Positions 32,958 through 41,273 of a stretch of DNA of 64,000 nucleotides are shown piece by piece (positions within the stretch are counted from its first letter, which is position 1; the number at the start of each line of letters is the position of its first letter). Both the position numbers and the translations under genes were made by a program. The notes beneath the pieces were generated by a model, which saw only the letters and a list, made by a program, of their open reading frames with translations, was not told where the DNA came from and did no database searches. Source of the stretch: Pseudacidovorax sp. (GTDB lineage: Bacteria > Pseudomonadota > Gammaproteobacteria > Burkholderiales > Burkholderiaceae_C); NCBI RefSeq assembly GCF_017991995.1, contig NZ_JAGOPN010000010.1, positions 1 through 64,000 on the forward strand. Direction: 5' to 3'.

Positions 32958-34525
32958 AGACGGCCGTGATCTATGCCCGCGTCAGCACCCAGCGGCAGGC
33001 CGATGAGGGGGTGTCGCTCGACGCGCAGGTCGAGCAGTGCCGTGGCCGCGCCGAGCAGCTCGGCGCCGAGGTGCTGAAGGTCTTCAGGGACGAAGGTGTC
33101 AGCGGTCGCTCGACAAAGGGACGCCACGGCTTCCAGGCGGCCGTCGACTTCTGCGGCCAGGCCGGCGTCCACTTCTTCATCACGTGGGCCACCTCGCGCG
33201 TGGCCAGGAACGCCGTGGACCTCATCATGGCGCAGGAAACCCTGCGAGATGGCGGCACGCGGCTGGAGTGCCTCAACGCTGACGTCAACGACGACACGGA
33301 TGCCGGCTTCATCAATCGCACCTTCATGGCAGCGATGGACGAGCTCCACTCGCGCAACATCAGCCGCGACACCCTGCGATCCCAGAAGCGTGTGGCGGCC
33401 GAGGGCTTCTTTACCGGCGGGCGCGTGCCCTACGGCTACGCCGTGGTGGACGAGGGCAAGCGGCGCCGCATGGTGCCGGATCTGGAGGCCGCTGCCATCG
33501 TCCGGCGCGCCTTCGACCTCTGCCTACAGGAAGGCCTAGGCGCCCAGGCCATCGCCCACGCGCTCAACGATGCCGGACTGCTCCGCGCCGGCGCCCGGTG
33601 GGGGAAGAACAGCGTCCAGTACCTGCTCAATAACCGCGTCTACACGGGCGTGAAGACCTACAACCGCAAGCACAGCCGGACCGGCCGCGCGAAGCCGCTG
33701 GACGAATGGGTGTCCGTCGACGCCCACGAGCCGCTGATCAGCAAGGAAGCATTCGAAAGGGCTCAGACCATGATCAAGGACCGAACGCCCCACGAAGGCG
33801 GTGGCACGCCGCGCAGCGAGTTCGTTTTCGCGGGCAAGCTCACCTGCGGCATCTGCAGCAGCTTGCTGCAGATCACGAACGGCACATCCCGCAGCGGGGC
33901 CCTGTACAGCTACTACAGCTGCGTGGCGCACAAGCACGGGCGGCCTCAGTGCCTCTTTCGGCCGATCCGCGCCGACCTCATGGACGAATGGCTTACCCAG
34001 ACGATCCTGGAGCGCGTGCTGACGCCTGAGGTGGTCTCCAAAGCCCTGGACGACGTGGCGGCAATGACGGAAACCTGGCTGCGGGACAGAGAGGCAGCGC
34101 GCGGCCGCCTGGTGCGCGATCTGCGCGCCGTCGAGGGAAAGCGGGACGGGCTGCTGGACTTCGTGGCAGAACACGGGAGGGCCACGCCGGCGGATGTCAT
34201 CGGCAAGCTGAACGAAGCACGCGCCCAAATCGATGAGCTGCAGGCCGAGCTGGACCGCCTGGAGCGCGCCAAGGTGCCGCGGCGCAATCGGCACATCGAC
34301 CCCGAAGTGGCCATCGAGGTGATGCACGAAACGATAATGGCGGCCGATGCCAAAAAAAAACGCGCCTTTATGGGCGCGTTCTTAGACCAGATCACGGTCT
34401 CCAACTCGGAAGTCGAAGTCGCTTATCGGGCGGATGCCTTGCTGCAAACGGGTCCGGTGAAGGATGTTCACAGTGGCCTTGATTGGCTCCCCGACCTGGG
34501 CTCGAACCAGGGACCTACGGATTAA
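32954..34525 (+). CDS. Large serine recombinase (site-specific integrase)
   Basis: A 523-residue enzyme likely to integrate and excise the island. The catalytic domain starts AVIYARVSTQRQADEGVSLDAQ with Ser11. The recombinase domain (GGRVPYGYAVVDEGKRRRMVPD and NSVQYLLNNRVYTGV) and the zinc ribbon (CGICSSLL with CVAHKHGRPQC) follow, then a coiled coil at about 395-440. The stop codon lies within the tRNA-Asn gene, so the last 14 codons (PDLGSNQGPTD region) are antisense tRNA sequence. The C-terminus will differ after excision. Confidence 0.92.
   Translation: MKTAVIYARVSTQRQADEGVSLDAQVEQCRGRAEQLGAEVLKVFRDEGVSGRSTKGRHGFQAAVDFCGQAGVHFFITWATSRVARNAVDLIMAQETLRDGGTRLECLNADVNDDTDAGFINRTFMAAMDELHSRNISRDTLRSQKRVAAEGFFTGGRVPYGYAVVDEGKRRRMVPDLEAAAIVRRAFDLCLQEGLGAQAIAHALNDAGLLRAGARWGKNSVQYLLNNRVYTGVKTYNRKHSRTGRAKPLDEWVSVDAHEPLISKEAFERAQTMIKDRTPHEGGGTPRSEFVFAGKLTCGICSSLLQITNGTSRSGALYSYYSCVAHKHGRPQCLFRPIRADLMDEWLTQTILERVLTPEVVSKALDDVAAMTETWLRDREAARGRLVRDLRAVEGKRDGLLDFVAEHGRATPADVIGKLNEARAQIDELQAELDRLERAKVPRRNRHIDPEVAIEVMHETIMAADAKKKRAFMGAFLDQITVSNSEVEVAYRADALLQTGPVKDVHSGLDWLPDLGSNQGPTD
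34352..34380 (-). terminator. Minus-strand intrinsic terminator inside the recombinase gene
   Basis: On the minus strand AACGCGCC (34380-34373) pairs with GGCGCGTT (34366-34359) and seven further Ts follow. It lies 104 bases after the tRNA-Asn 3' end and would end that transcript. It overlaps codons of the recombinase near its C-terminus, so one stretch serves as both protein code and antisense terminator. Confidence 0.75.
34483..34491. repeat. Right attachment repeat (attR) in the tRNA-Asn 3' end
   Basis: TTGGCTCCC, which includes the complement of the tRNA's GGGAGCCA end. It matches 21975-21983 in direct orientation. Confidence 0.65.
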
Positions 34526-34559
34526 CAGTCCGGCGCTCTACCGACTGAGCTATCGGGGA
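34484..34559 (-). tRNA. tRNA-Asn (GTT)
   Basis: A 76-base tRNA with encoded CCA. On the minus strand it starts TCCCCGATAGCTC, carries anticodon GTT at 34526-34524 in the loop CTGTTAATC, has the TTCGA T-loop and ends GGTCGGGGAGCCA. The acceptor arms pair fully. A TATACT -10 box lies at 34577-34572. The island occupies the DNA beyond its 3' end, and the gene is intact after integration. Confidence 0.97.
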
Positions 34560-34739
34560 AGGAAGCCCTAGAGTATAGCGACGGTGTTTCGGTCGCACAG
34601 AGTAACCAACATAAATAGTCGGAAATAGCCTGGATTGCCCTGCACGTTCGTGCCGCCGACACGGCGGCCGGCATGCCAAATGGCCGAGTGCGATTCGGCT
34701 GACGCATCGCTGACCCGCAAACGCTTATGCTGGATATCG

Positions 34740-36458
34740 ATGATCTCCCGATACGCTCCTGCTCAAGATCGCCACTGGGATGTCCTTGCGCGCGATCTTC
34801 GACAGAGCGTGCCGCTGGAACTCCCGGCGGCACATGCGGACGATGTCCTGCCCGGCGGCCAGGGCGCCTTCATCCACAAGCAGACCGGCGCGCCCGTGGT
34901 GGGCATGGGGCGCTGGGGACTGGTGACGGCGGAAAGCCGGCGTGGCGGCATGGAGGCCGCGCTGCGACTGCGCACCGCCCTCGTGCGTGACGACGAAGTG
35001 CGCAAGTCGCCCTACGCCACGGCCTGGACCAAGGACCAGCTCTGCGTGGTGCCGGTGGCAGCCATCTATGTGCAGGACTTCCGCGTCGACCCCCGTGTAC
35101 CGCAACTCGCACGCATCAGCCGGCGCGACGGCCATGCCCTGTGCATCGCCGGCCTGTGGAGCAGTTGGCTGGACGACAACGGCGTGCGGCAACTGAGCTT
35201 CGCCCTGCTCACCATCAACGCGGACGACCATCCGCTGATGGCCCGCTACGGCGCGAGCGGCCATGAACGGCGGATGCCGGCGCTGCTGCCGCGGGGCCTG
35301 GTGCGGGCCTGGCTCGAAGCCCGGGGCCGCGAGCGCCACGAGTTCCTGCGTCCGCTGCCCGCCGAACAGCTGGTGGGTGAGGCTGTCGCACCGCAGGCGC
35401 CGGAGATGCCGGCCCCCGCCCCCGCGGCTGCGCCCACCGCCCTGCCCGCCGCCGCGGCCGAAACAGCTGCCCCGCGCCATCGCCGGCCCTGCCTGCTGCT
35501 GGTGGACGACGAACCCTCCAACCTCCAGGTGCTGCGTCTGGCGCTTCAGGCCGACTACCGGCTGGTGTTCGCTACCGACGGGCGGCGGGCCCTGCAACTC
35601 GCCCGCGAACACCGGCCCGACCTGATCCTGCTCGACATCATGATGCCGGAGCTCGATGGCTATGCCGTCTGCCGCGTGCTGCAGGAGGACCCGGCCACGG
35701 CGAGCATCCCGGTGATCTTCTGCACCGCGCGCGCCGACAGCCAGGGCGAGGCCCTCGGCCTGGAAGCCGGCGCCGTCGACTACATCACCAAGCCGCTCTA
35801 CCCGCCGGTGGTACGGGCGCGCGTGCGCACCCACCTGTCACTGGTGCGCGCGGAGGAACTGCGCCGCACCCAGTTGCAGATCGTCCAGCGGCTCAGCCGC
35901 GCCGCCGAGTACCGGGACAACGAGACGGGCATGCACGTCATCCGCATGAGCCACTACGCCCGCGAGCTGGCGCTGGCCGCGGGTAGCACGCAGGAATGGG
36001 CCGACGACCTGCTGCATGCCGCGCCCATGCACGACGTGGGCAAGATCGGCATCCCCGACGCCCTGCTGCGCAAGGCCGGACCGCTCGACAGCCACGAATG
36101 GGACGTGATGCGCCGCCATCCGCTGATCGGCGCCGAGATCATCGGCAACGACAGCTCGGAGATCCTGACCATGGCCCGCGCCATCGCCCTGTCGCATCAC
36201 GAGAAATGGGACGGCACCGGCTATCCGCAGGGCCTGCGCGGCGAGGCGATCCCGCTGGAGGCACGCATCGTGGCCATCGCGGACGTGTTCGACGCCCTCA
36301 CATCGCGCCGTCCCTACAAGGAGGCCTGGACTGCCGAACGGGCCCTCGACTACATCCGCAGCGAATCGGGACGGCACTTCGATCCCACGCTGGTCGCGCT
36401 CTTCCTGTCCATTGCGCCGCGCCTGGCCGAAGTGCGCCAGCGCTGGCCCATCGACTGA
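34740..36458 (+). CDS. Fusion of degenerate SRAP domain, receiver and HD-GYP phosphodiesterase
   Basis: A 572-residue protein. Residues 1-215 resemble SRAP/YedK proteins (MISRYAPAQ start, GRWGLV, CVVPVAAIYV, FALLTINADDHPLMARYGASG-ERRMPALL), but the catalytic Cys2 is Ile, and the expected Asn and Glu positions are also changed. A Pro/Ala linker follows. The receiver domain (about 245-365) has phospho-acceptor Asp299 in LLDIMMP and Lys in ITKP. The HD-GYP domain has HD at 431-432 and GYP from 494, so it should cleave cyclic di-GMP. The first part may now only sense or bind. No partner kinase lies beside it. Confidence 0.85.
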   Translation: MISRYAPAQDRHWDVLARDLRQSVPLELPAAHADDVLPGGQGAFIHKQTGAPVVGMGRWGLVTAESRRGGMEAALRLRTALVRDDEVRKSPYATAWTKDQLCVVPVAAIYVQDFRVDPRVPQLARISRRDGHALCIAGLWSSWLDDNGVRQLSFALLTINADDHPLMARYGASGHERRMPALLPRGLVRAWLEARGRERHEFLRPLPAEQLVGEAVAPQAPEMPAPAPAAAPTALPAAAAETAAPRHRRPCLLLVDDEPSNLQVLRLALQADYRLVFATDGRRALQLAREHRPDLILLDIMMPELDGYAVCRVLQEDPATASIPVIFCTARADSQGEALGLEAGAVDYITKPLYPPVVRARVRTHLSLVRAEELRRTQLQIVQRLSRAAEYRDNETGMHVIRMSHYARELALAAGSTQEWADDLLHAAPMHDVGKIGIPDALLRKAGPLDSHEWDVMRRHPLIGAEIIGNDSSEILTMARAIALSHHEKWDGTGYPQGLRGEAIPLEARIVAIADVFDALTSRRPYKEAWTAERALDYIRSESGRHFDPTLVALFLSIAPRLAEVRQRWPID

Positions 36459-36470
36459 GGGGCGCCGGGC

Positions 36471-36517
36471 GCCCGCCTGACCACACGCGCTGGCGCGTGG
36501 CGCCTCAGGCGGCGGGC
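36471..36517. terminator. Nested hairpins between converging genes
   Basis: GCCCGCCTGA (36471-36480) pairs with TCAGGC plus CGGGC (36505-36517) with a small bulge; inside lies CCACACGCGC TGGCGCGTGG, itself a hairpin. It sits between the HD-GYP gene and the end of phoR and overlaps the phoR stop. There is no T-run. Confidence 0.5.
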
Positions 36518-37869
36518 GCGGAGGCCGAGGCCGCCAGCCGCGCCCGCACCTCGCGCACGCGCGTCGCCGGGAAGGTGATCGAGAAGCGCGACCCCTTGCC
36601 CACCTCGCTCTCGATGCGCAGTTGCCCGCCGTGGCGCTGCACGATGTGCTTGACGATGGCCAGGCCCAGTCCAGTCCCACCTGTCTCGCGCGAGCGACTG
36701 CGGTCGATGCGGTAGAAGCGCTCGGTCAGCCGCGGGATGTGCTCGGCGGCCACGCCCGGCCCGGTGTCGCGCACCGTGAACTCGCCGCGGCCGTCGGACA
36801 GCAGGCGCCAGGTAACGACCACCTCGCCGCCACCGGGCGTATAGCGCACGGCGTTGGTCACGAGGTTGGACATGGCGCTCTGCAGTTCGGTCGGCACGCC
36901 CGAGACTTCCGAATCGGCCTCGACGGCAAAGAAAAGCTTGTGCGGCTGCGACGCGATGCGGCCCGAGAGCCCACGCGCCTCGTCCTCGCAGTGCGCCATC
37001 AGCGCCCTCATGCGCGTCCACTGGTTGACCGGCGGCGCCGCACTGCCTTCGAGGCGCGACAGCGTCAGCAGGTCGGCCACCAGCGTGCCCATGCGCTGCG
37101 CCTGCTGGCCCATCAGGGCCAGGTAGCGGGCCCGCTCGTCGGCGTCCAGCGGCAGCGTCTGCAGCGTTTCGACGAAGCCGGTGAGCACGGTCAGGGGCGT
37201 GCGGATCTCATGCGACACGTTGGCGACGAAGTCACGCCGCATCTCCTCGGCCTTCTCGAGCGCCGTGATGTCGCGCGTGAGCAGCATCCGGCGGTTGCCC
37301 GCGTAGGGATGCGCCTGCACCGACAGCCGCATCGGCTGTCCGGACGCGGAGCGCGAGGCCACCGGCGCATCGATGACCACCTCGCGGCTGTAGTTCCACG
37401 AGGCGAGGTAGCCGATGAAGGCAGGATCGCGCACGAGATTGGCGATGAGCTGCTGCAGGTCGCGTTCGACGTCCAGCCCCAGGTGGACGCCGGCGGTCTG
37501 GTTGCACCATTCGATGCGGCCTTCCTCGTCCACCAGCACCACGCCGTTGGGCGAGGCCTGGATGGCGGCCAGGAACTCCTGCAGACGCTGCTCCGCCTGC
37601 TGGGTCTGCTGCTCGCGCAGGCGCAAGGCGCGGCGGATGCGGTCCGACAGCTCGCCCCACAGGCCGAAGCGGCCGGGCGGCAGTCCCAGGGCGTCGTTGC
37701 GCATCGCCTGGATCAGGCTGTGGGCCCGAAGCATGTCCAGCACCAGCCAGCCCAGCGCCCCCGCCCAAGCCCCGGCCCAGGCCAGGCGCCATCCCATCAG
37801 GAAGCCGGCGGCAGCGGCGCCTGCAGCGGACAGGCAGAGAAAGGCGGCTAGACGACCGGGCATGGCCAT
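36505..37869 (-). CDS. phoR: Phosphate regulon sensor histidine kinase PhoR
   Basis: A 454-residue inner-membrane kinase that phosphorylates PhoB when phosphate is short and is held inactive by PhoU and the Pst pump. Two adjoining membrane helices lie at residues 5-50, a PAS domain at about 95-205 (GVVLVDEEGRIEWCN), the dimerisation helix with His220 in FVANVSHEIRTPLT, then the ATP-binding domain (NLVTNAVRYTPGG, DTGPGV, GGTGLGLAIVKHI). It is the last gene of the pst-pho block, 106 bases after phoB. Confidence 0.93.
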   Translation of the reverse strand: MAMPGRLAAFLCLSAAGAAAAGFLMGWRLAWAGAWAGALGWLVLDMLRAHSLIQAMRNDALGLPPGRFGLWGELSDRIRRALRLREQQTQQAEQRLQEFLAAIQASPNGVVLVDEEGRIEWCNQTAGVHLGLDVERDLQQLIANLVRDPAFIGYLASWNYSREVVIDAPVASRSASGQPMRLSVQAHPYAGNRRMLLTRDITALEKAEEMRRDFVANVSHEIRTPLTVLTGFVETLQTLPLDADERARYLALMGQQAQRMGTLVADLLTLSRLEGSAAPPVNQWTRMRALMAHCEDEARGLSGRIASQPHKLFFAVEADSEVSGVPTELQSAMSNLVTNAVRYTPGGGEVVVTWRLLSDGRGEFTVRDTGPGVAAEHIPRLTERFYRIDRSRSRETGGTGLGLAIVKHIVQRHGGQLRIESEVGKGSRFSITFPATRVREVRARLAASASAPAA

Positions 37870-37975
37870 GGATTATCGGCAGGCACCGCCTCGGCGGGCC
37901 CGCGGGCAAAGTCGCGCACGGAAGGAAGGAAGACGGGCAGCGGCCGGCGCATCCGGCGGCCCGGCGCCAGGCCGA

Positions 37976-38668
37976 TCAGACGGTCGCCTGGACGGTGAAG
38001 CGGTAGCCCGCGCCCCGCACGGTCTCGACCATGCTGGCGGCGGCGCCCAGCGACTCGCGCAAGCGCTTGACGTGGACGTCGACCGTGCGCTCCTCGATGA
38101 AGACATGGTCGCCCCACACCTTGTCGAGCAGTTGCGAGCGGCTGTGCACGCGCTCGGCGTTCTGCATCAGGTAGGCCAGCAGCTTGAACTCGGTCGGGCC
38201 CATCTTGAGGGCGGCTCCCTGCCAGGTCACGCGGTGGGTCGCGGTGTCGAGCACCAGCTCGCCGGCCTCCAGCCGTTCGACCGCGGCCTCGGGCGCGCGG
38301 CGGCGCAGGACGGCACGGATGCGGGCCAGCATCTCCTGCGTGGAGAAAGGCTTGGTGATGTAGTCGTCGGCGCCGGCGTCCAGTCCGGCCACCTTGTCCG
38401 GCTCGTCGCCGCGGGCGGTGAGCATCAGGATCGGCACCTGCTTCGTTCGGGCGTCGCGGCGCCACTGGCGCGCCAGCTGCAGGCCGCTCTGGCCCGGCAG
38501 CATCCAGTCCAGCAGGATCATGTCCGGCAGCACCGCATCGATCTCGCGCTGTGCGCTCACGCCGTCCTCGGCCCAGATGGGCTCGAAGCCGTTGTGCCGC
38601 AGGTTCACCGCCAGCAGCTCGGCGATGGAGGACTCGTCCTCCACGATCAGTACACGAGGTTTCTTCAT
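37976..38668 (-). CDS. phoB: Phosphate regulon response regulator PhoB
   Basis: A 230-residue activator. The receiver has the acidic pair in VLIVEDESS, phospho-acceptor Asp54 in MILLDWMLPG and Lys in ITKPFS. The C-terminal winged helix (KMGPTEFKLLAYLMQNAERVHSRSQLLDKVWGDHVFIEERTVDVHVKRLRESL) is of the OmpR/PhoB type and would bind the Pho boxes found at 43517, 43586 and 47960. It is followed by phoR and preceded by phoU with a repeat-rich gap of 178 bases. Confidence 0.95.
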   Translation of the reverse strand: MKKPRVLIVEDESSIAELLAVNLRHNGFEPIWAEDGVSAQREIDAVLPDMILLDWMLPGQSGLQLARQWRRDARTKQVPILMLTARGDEPDKVAGLDAGADDYITKPFSTQEMLARIRAVLRRRAPEAAVERLEAGELVLDTATHRVTWQGAALKMGPTEFKLLAYLMQNAERVHSRSQLLDKVWGDHVFIEERTVDVHVKRLRESLGAAASMVETVRGAGYRFTVQATV

Positions 38669-38769
38669 GGTGTTCTTCCAGGTCCGGGCGGCGCAGCCAT
38701 CGCCAACAGCCGCTCAGCCAGCCCACCGCTCGAACGGCCGCGGAGCAGGCCACGCCCAAGCACCCGCGG

Positions 38770-38846
38770 AACTGGCTTTGCCAGGCCGCTGGGTGCGCCC
38801 CCCTCCGGGGGGTTGGCGGAGCGCGAAGCGCGGAGCCTGGGGGGCC
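38770..38846. repeat. GC-rich palindromic repeat between phoU and phoB
   Basis: Contains CCCCCCTCCGGGGGG (38798-38812) and a GCGCGAAGCGCGG hairpin, ending at the phoU stop. Elements of this composition recur between genes in Comamonadaceae genomes. It could lower readthrough into phoB-phoR or stabilise the upstream messenger. Confidence 0.6.
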
Positions 38847-39548
38847 TCACTTCAACGCGCTCTCGATCTCTTGCATCGAAGTGTGCCGCACGTCCTCACC
38901 CTTGACGATGTAGATGATGAACTCGGCGATGTTCTTCGCATGGTCGCCGATGCGCTCGATGGCCTTGGCCAGGAACAGCAGGTCCAGGCTGGGCGAGATG
39001 GTGCGCGGGTCTTCCATCATGTAGGTGACGAGCTTGCGCACGAAGCCGTCGAACTCGGCGTCGATCAGGTCGTCCTCCTTGAGGATCGACAGCGCGCCGG
39101 CGGTGTCGAGGCGGGCGAAGGCATCCAGCGCCTTGCGCAGCAGCCCAGACGCCAGATCGGCGGCGATGCGCAGCTCGGTGCAGGGCAGCGCGCGGGCCGA
39201 GCCGCTCTCGATGATCGACTTGACCATGCGGGCGATCTTGTTCGCCTCGTCGCCCACGCGCTCGAGGTTGGCCGTGGTCTTGGAGATGGCGATCAGGAGG
39301 CGCAGGTCGCGCGCCGTCGGCTGGCGGCGCGCGATGATGGACGAGAGCTCGCGGTCGATCTCGATCTCCATCGCGTTGACGCGCGGCTCGGTCTCGATCA
39401 CGCGCTCGGCGGCGTCGGTGTCGAACTGCAGCAGCGCATAGACGGCCTGGCGGATCTGGGACTCGACCATGCCGCCGAGTTCCATGACGCGCGAGGACAC
39501 GCCGTTGAGTTCGCTGTCGAACTGGGTGGAAAGATGTTTGTCAGCCAT
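38847..39548 (-). CDS. phoU: Phosphate transport system regulator PhoU
   Basis: A 233-residue all-helical cytosolic protein of two PhoU repeats, each with the conserved DRELSSIIARRQPTARDLRLLIAISKTTANLERVGDEANKIA and LDLLFLAKAIERIGDHAKNIAEFIIY signatures whose acidic residues bind metal clusters. It conveys Pst activity to PhoR and silences the regulon when phosphate is plentiful. The ATG at 39548 is chosen because the PhoU family begins there; the open frame extends further up through pstB. Confidence 0.94.
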   Translation of the reverse strand: MADKHLSTQFDSELNGVSSRVMELGGMVESQIRQAVYALLQFDTDAAERVIETEPRVNAMEIEIDRELSSIIARRQPTARDLRLLIAISKTTANLERVGDEANKIARMVKSIIESGSARALPCTELRIAADLASGLLRKALDAFARLDTAGALSILKEDDLIDAEFDGFVRKLVTYMMEDPRTISPSLDLLFLAKAIERIGDHAKNIAEFIIYIVKGEDVRHTSMQEIESALK

Positions 39549-39571
39549 CGCTGTGGTCTCCAGTGCCGGCA

Positions 39572-40351
39572 TCAGCCGAAACGGCCCGTGATGTAGTCCT
39601 CGGTCTCCTTGCGCTTGGGCTTGAAGAACATCTGCTCGGTGGCGCCGAACTCGATGAGGTCCCCCAGGTACATGTAGGCCGTGTAGTCGCTGCAGCGGGC
39701 GGCCTGCTGCATGTTGTGGGTCACGATGACCACGGTGTATTCGTCCTTGAGCTCGGCGATCAGCTCTTCGATCTTGGCGGTGGAGATCGGGTCCAGCGCC
39801 GAGCAGGGCTCGTCCAGCAGCAGCACTTCGGGCTTGATGGCGATGCCGCGGGCGATGCACAGGCGCTGCTGCTGGCCACCGGACAGGCCGGAGCCGCTCT
39901 GGTGCAGCTTGTCGCGCACCTCGGTCCACAGGGCGGCCTTCTTGAGCGCCCATTCGACGCGGTCGTCCATGTCCGAGGCCGACAGGTTCTCGAACAGCTT
40001 CACGCCGAAGGCGATGTTGTCGTAGATCGACATCGGGAAGGGCGTGGGCTTCTGGAAGACCATGCCGACCTTGGCGCGCACCAGGGCGACGTCCTGCTTG
40101 GAGGTCAGCAGGTTCTCGCCGTCCAGCTCGATGGCGCCTTCGGCGCGCTGCTCGGGATACAGCTCGAACATGCGGTTGAAGGTGCGCAGCAGCGTGGACT
40201 TGCCACAGCCCGAAGGACCGATGAAGGCGGTGACCTTGTTCTCGGGGATGTCGAGGTTGATGCCCTTGAGCGCGTGGAACTTGCCGTAGTAGAAGTTCAG
40301 GTCCTTGACGGCGATCTTGGAACGCGGGGGGGTGGAGACGGTAGCAACCAT
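39572..40351 (-). CDS. pstB: Phosphate ABC transporter ATP-binding protein PstB
   Basis: A 259-residue ATPase that drives phosphate import. Walker A is GPSGCGKST, the signature is LSGGQQQR, Walker B with its Glu is [13 protein letters not shown], and the switch His lies in [20 protein letters not shown]. The PstB-specific [25 protein letters not shown] is also present. It is separated from pstA by 19 bases and from phoU by 23. Confidence 0.96.
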   Translation of the reverse strand: MVATVSTPPRSKIAVKDLNFYYGKFHALKGINLDIPENKVTAFIGPSGCGKSTLLRTFNRMFELYPEQRAEGAIELDGENLLTSKQDVALVRAKVGMVFQKPTPFPMSIYDNIAFGVKLFENLSASDMDDRVEWALKKAALWTEVRDKLHQSGSGLSGGQQQRLCIARGIAIKPEVLLLDEPCSALDPISTAKIEELIAELKDEYTVVIVTHNMQQAARCSDYTAYMYLGDLIEFGATEQMFFKPKRKETEDYITGRFG

Positions 40352-40370
40352 GGCTTGACTCTTCTTGGTA

Positions 40371-41273
40371 TCAGTTCTTGCCGCGCGTAAGGACGCGGGC
40401 CAGGATGTTGAGGGCGAGAACGGCGACGGTGATCAGGAACACGCCAGCCCAGGCCAACTGCTGCCAGTTCTCGTACGGGCTCATCGCGAACTTGAAGATG
40501 GTGACCGGCAGGCTGGCCATCGGCTGCGTGACGTCGGCCGTCCAGAACTGGTTGTTCAGGGCGGTGAAGAGCAGCGGCGCGGTCTCGCCCGCGATGCGGG
40601 CCACGGCCAGCAGGATGCCCGTCACGACGCCGGCGCGGGCCGCGCGCAGCGTGATCGACAGGATCACCTTCCACTTGGGCGTGCCCAGGGCGTAGGCGGC
40701 TTCGCGCAGACCCGGCGGCACCAGCTGCAGCATGTTCTCGGTGGTGCGGATCACCACGGGAATGGTGATGAGCGCCAGCGCGATGGAGCCGGCCAGGCCA
40801 GAGAAGGACCGGAACTGCGCCACCACCAGCGAGTAGACGAACAGGCCGATCACGATGGACGGCGCCGACAGCAGGATGTCGTTGACGAAGCGGATCACCG
40901 ACGACAGCCAGCCGTGCGGGTTGTACTCGGCCAGGTAGATGCCGGCCATGATGCCGATGGGCGTGCCGACGAAGGTGGCGACGCCCACCATCACCAGCGA
41001 GCCGAAGATGGCGTTCAGGATGCCGCCGGCCTCGTTGGGCGGGGGCGTCATCTCGGTGAAGGTGGCCAGGGACAGGCCACCGATGCCGAGGTACAGCGTC
41101 TGCCAGAGGATCCAGATCAGCCAGAACACGCCGAAGGCCATGGCAGCCAGCGACAGGGCGAGGGCCACCTGGTTGACGCGCGAGCGGCGGGCGTACTTGG
41201 CCTCGCGGGTGCGGGCCAGCGCCTGGGCGGCCAGCAGTTGTTGGGAAGTGCTGGCGGGGCTGGGGGTGCTCAC
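40371..41273 (-). CDS. pstA: Phosphate ABC transporter permease PstA
   Basis: A 300-residue permease with six predicted membrane helices. The ATPase-contact loop reads [49 protein letters not shown], which is the PstA form of the EAA motif. The start overlaps the pstC stop by ATGA, so PstC and PstA are made together as the membrane channel. Confidence 0.95.
   Translation of the reverse strand: MSTPSPASTSQQLLAAQALARTREAKYARRSRVNQVALALSLAAMAFGVFWLIWILWQTLYLGIGGLSLATFTEMTPPPNEAGGILNAIFGSLVMVGVATFVGTPIGIMAGIYLAEYNPHGWLSSVIRFVNDILLSAPSIVIGLFVYSLVVAQFRSFSGLAGSIALALITIPVVIRTTENMLQLVPPGLREAAYALGTPKWKVILSITLRAARAGVVTGILLAVARIAGETAPLLFTALNNQFWTADVTQPMASLPVTIFKFAMSPYENWQQLAWAGVFLITVAVLALNILARVLTRGKN

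Larger units (their letters stand above)
21975..34491. mobile_element. Integrated satellite-like element in tRNA-Asn, about 12.5 kb
   Basis: The element spans two copies of TTGGCTCCC. It contains in order a low-GC cargo pair, small divergent genes at a LexA-like box, an adenine methyltransferase, a Toprim primase/ATPase, an iteron cluster, a tyrosine recombinase and a large serine recombinase that ends inside the tRNA. There are no capsid, terminase or conjugation genes. That set resembles replicating phage satellites of the P4 type or small integrative elements. Boundaries are inferred from the repeat and gene content. Confidence 0.75.

Noticed and set aside
36505-37869. PhoR read as a generic PAS histidine kinase
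   Set aside because: Its place directly after phoB in the pst block, two N-terminal helices and PAS layout support PhoR.
38770-38846. Insertion-sequence end between phoU and phoB
   Set aside because: There is no transposase or terminal repeat pair; the palindromes are short and typical of intergenic repeats.
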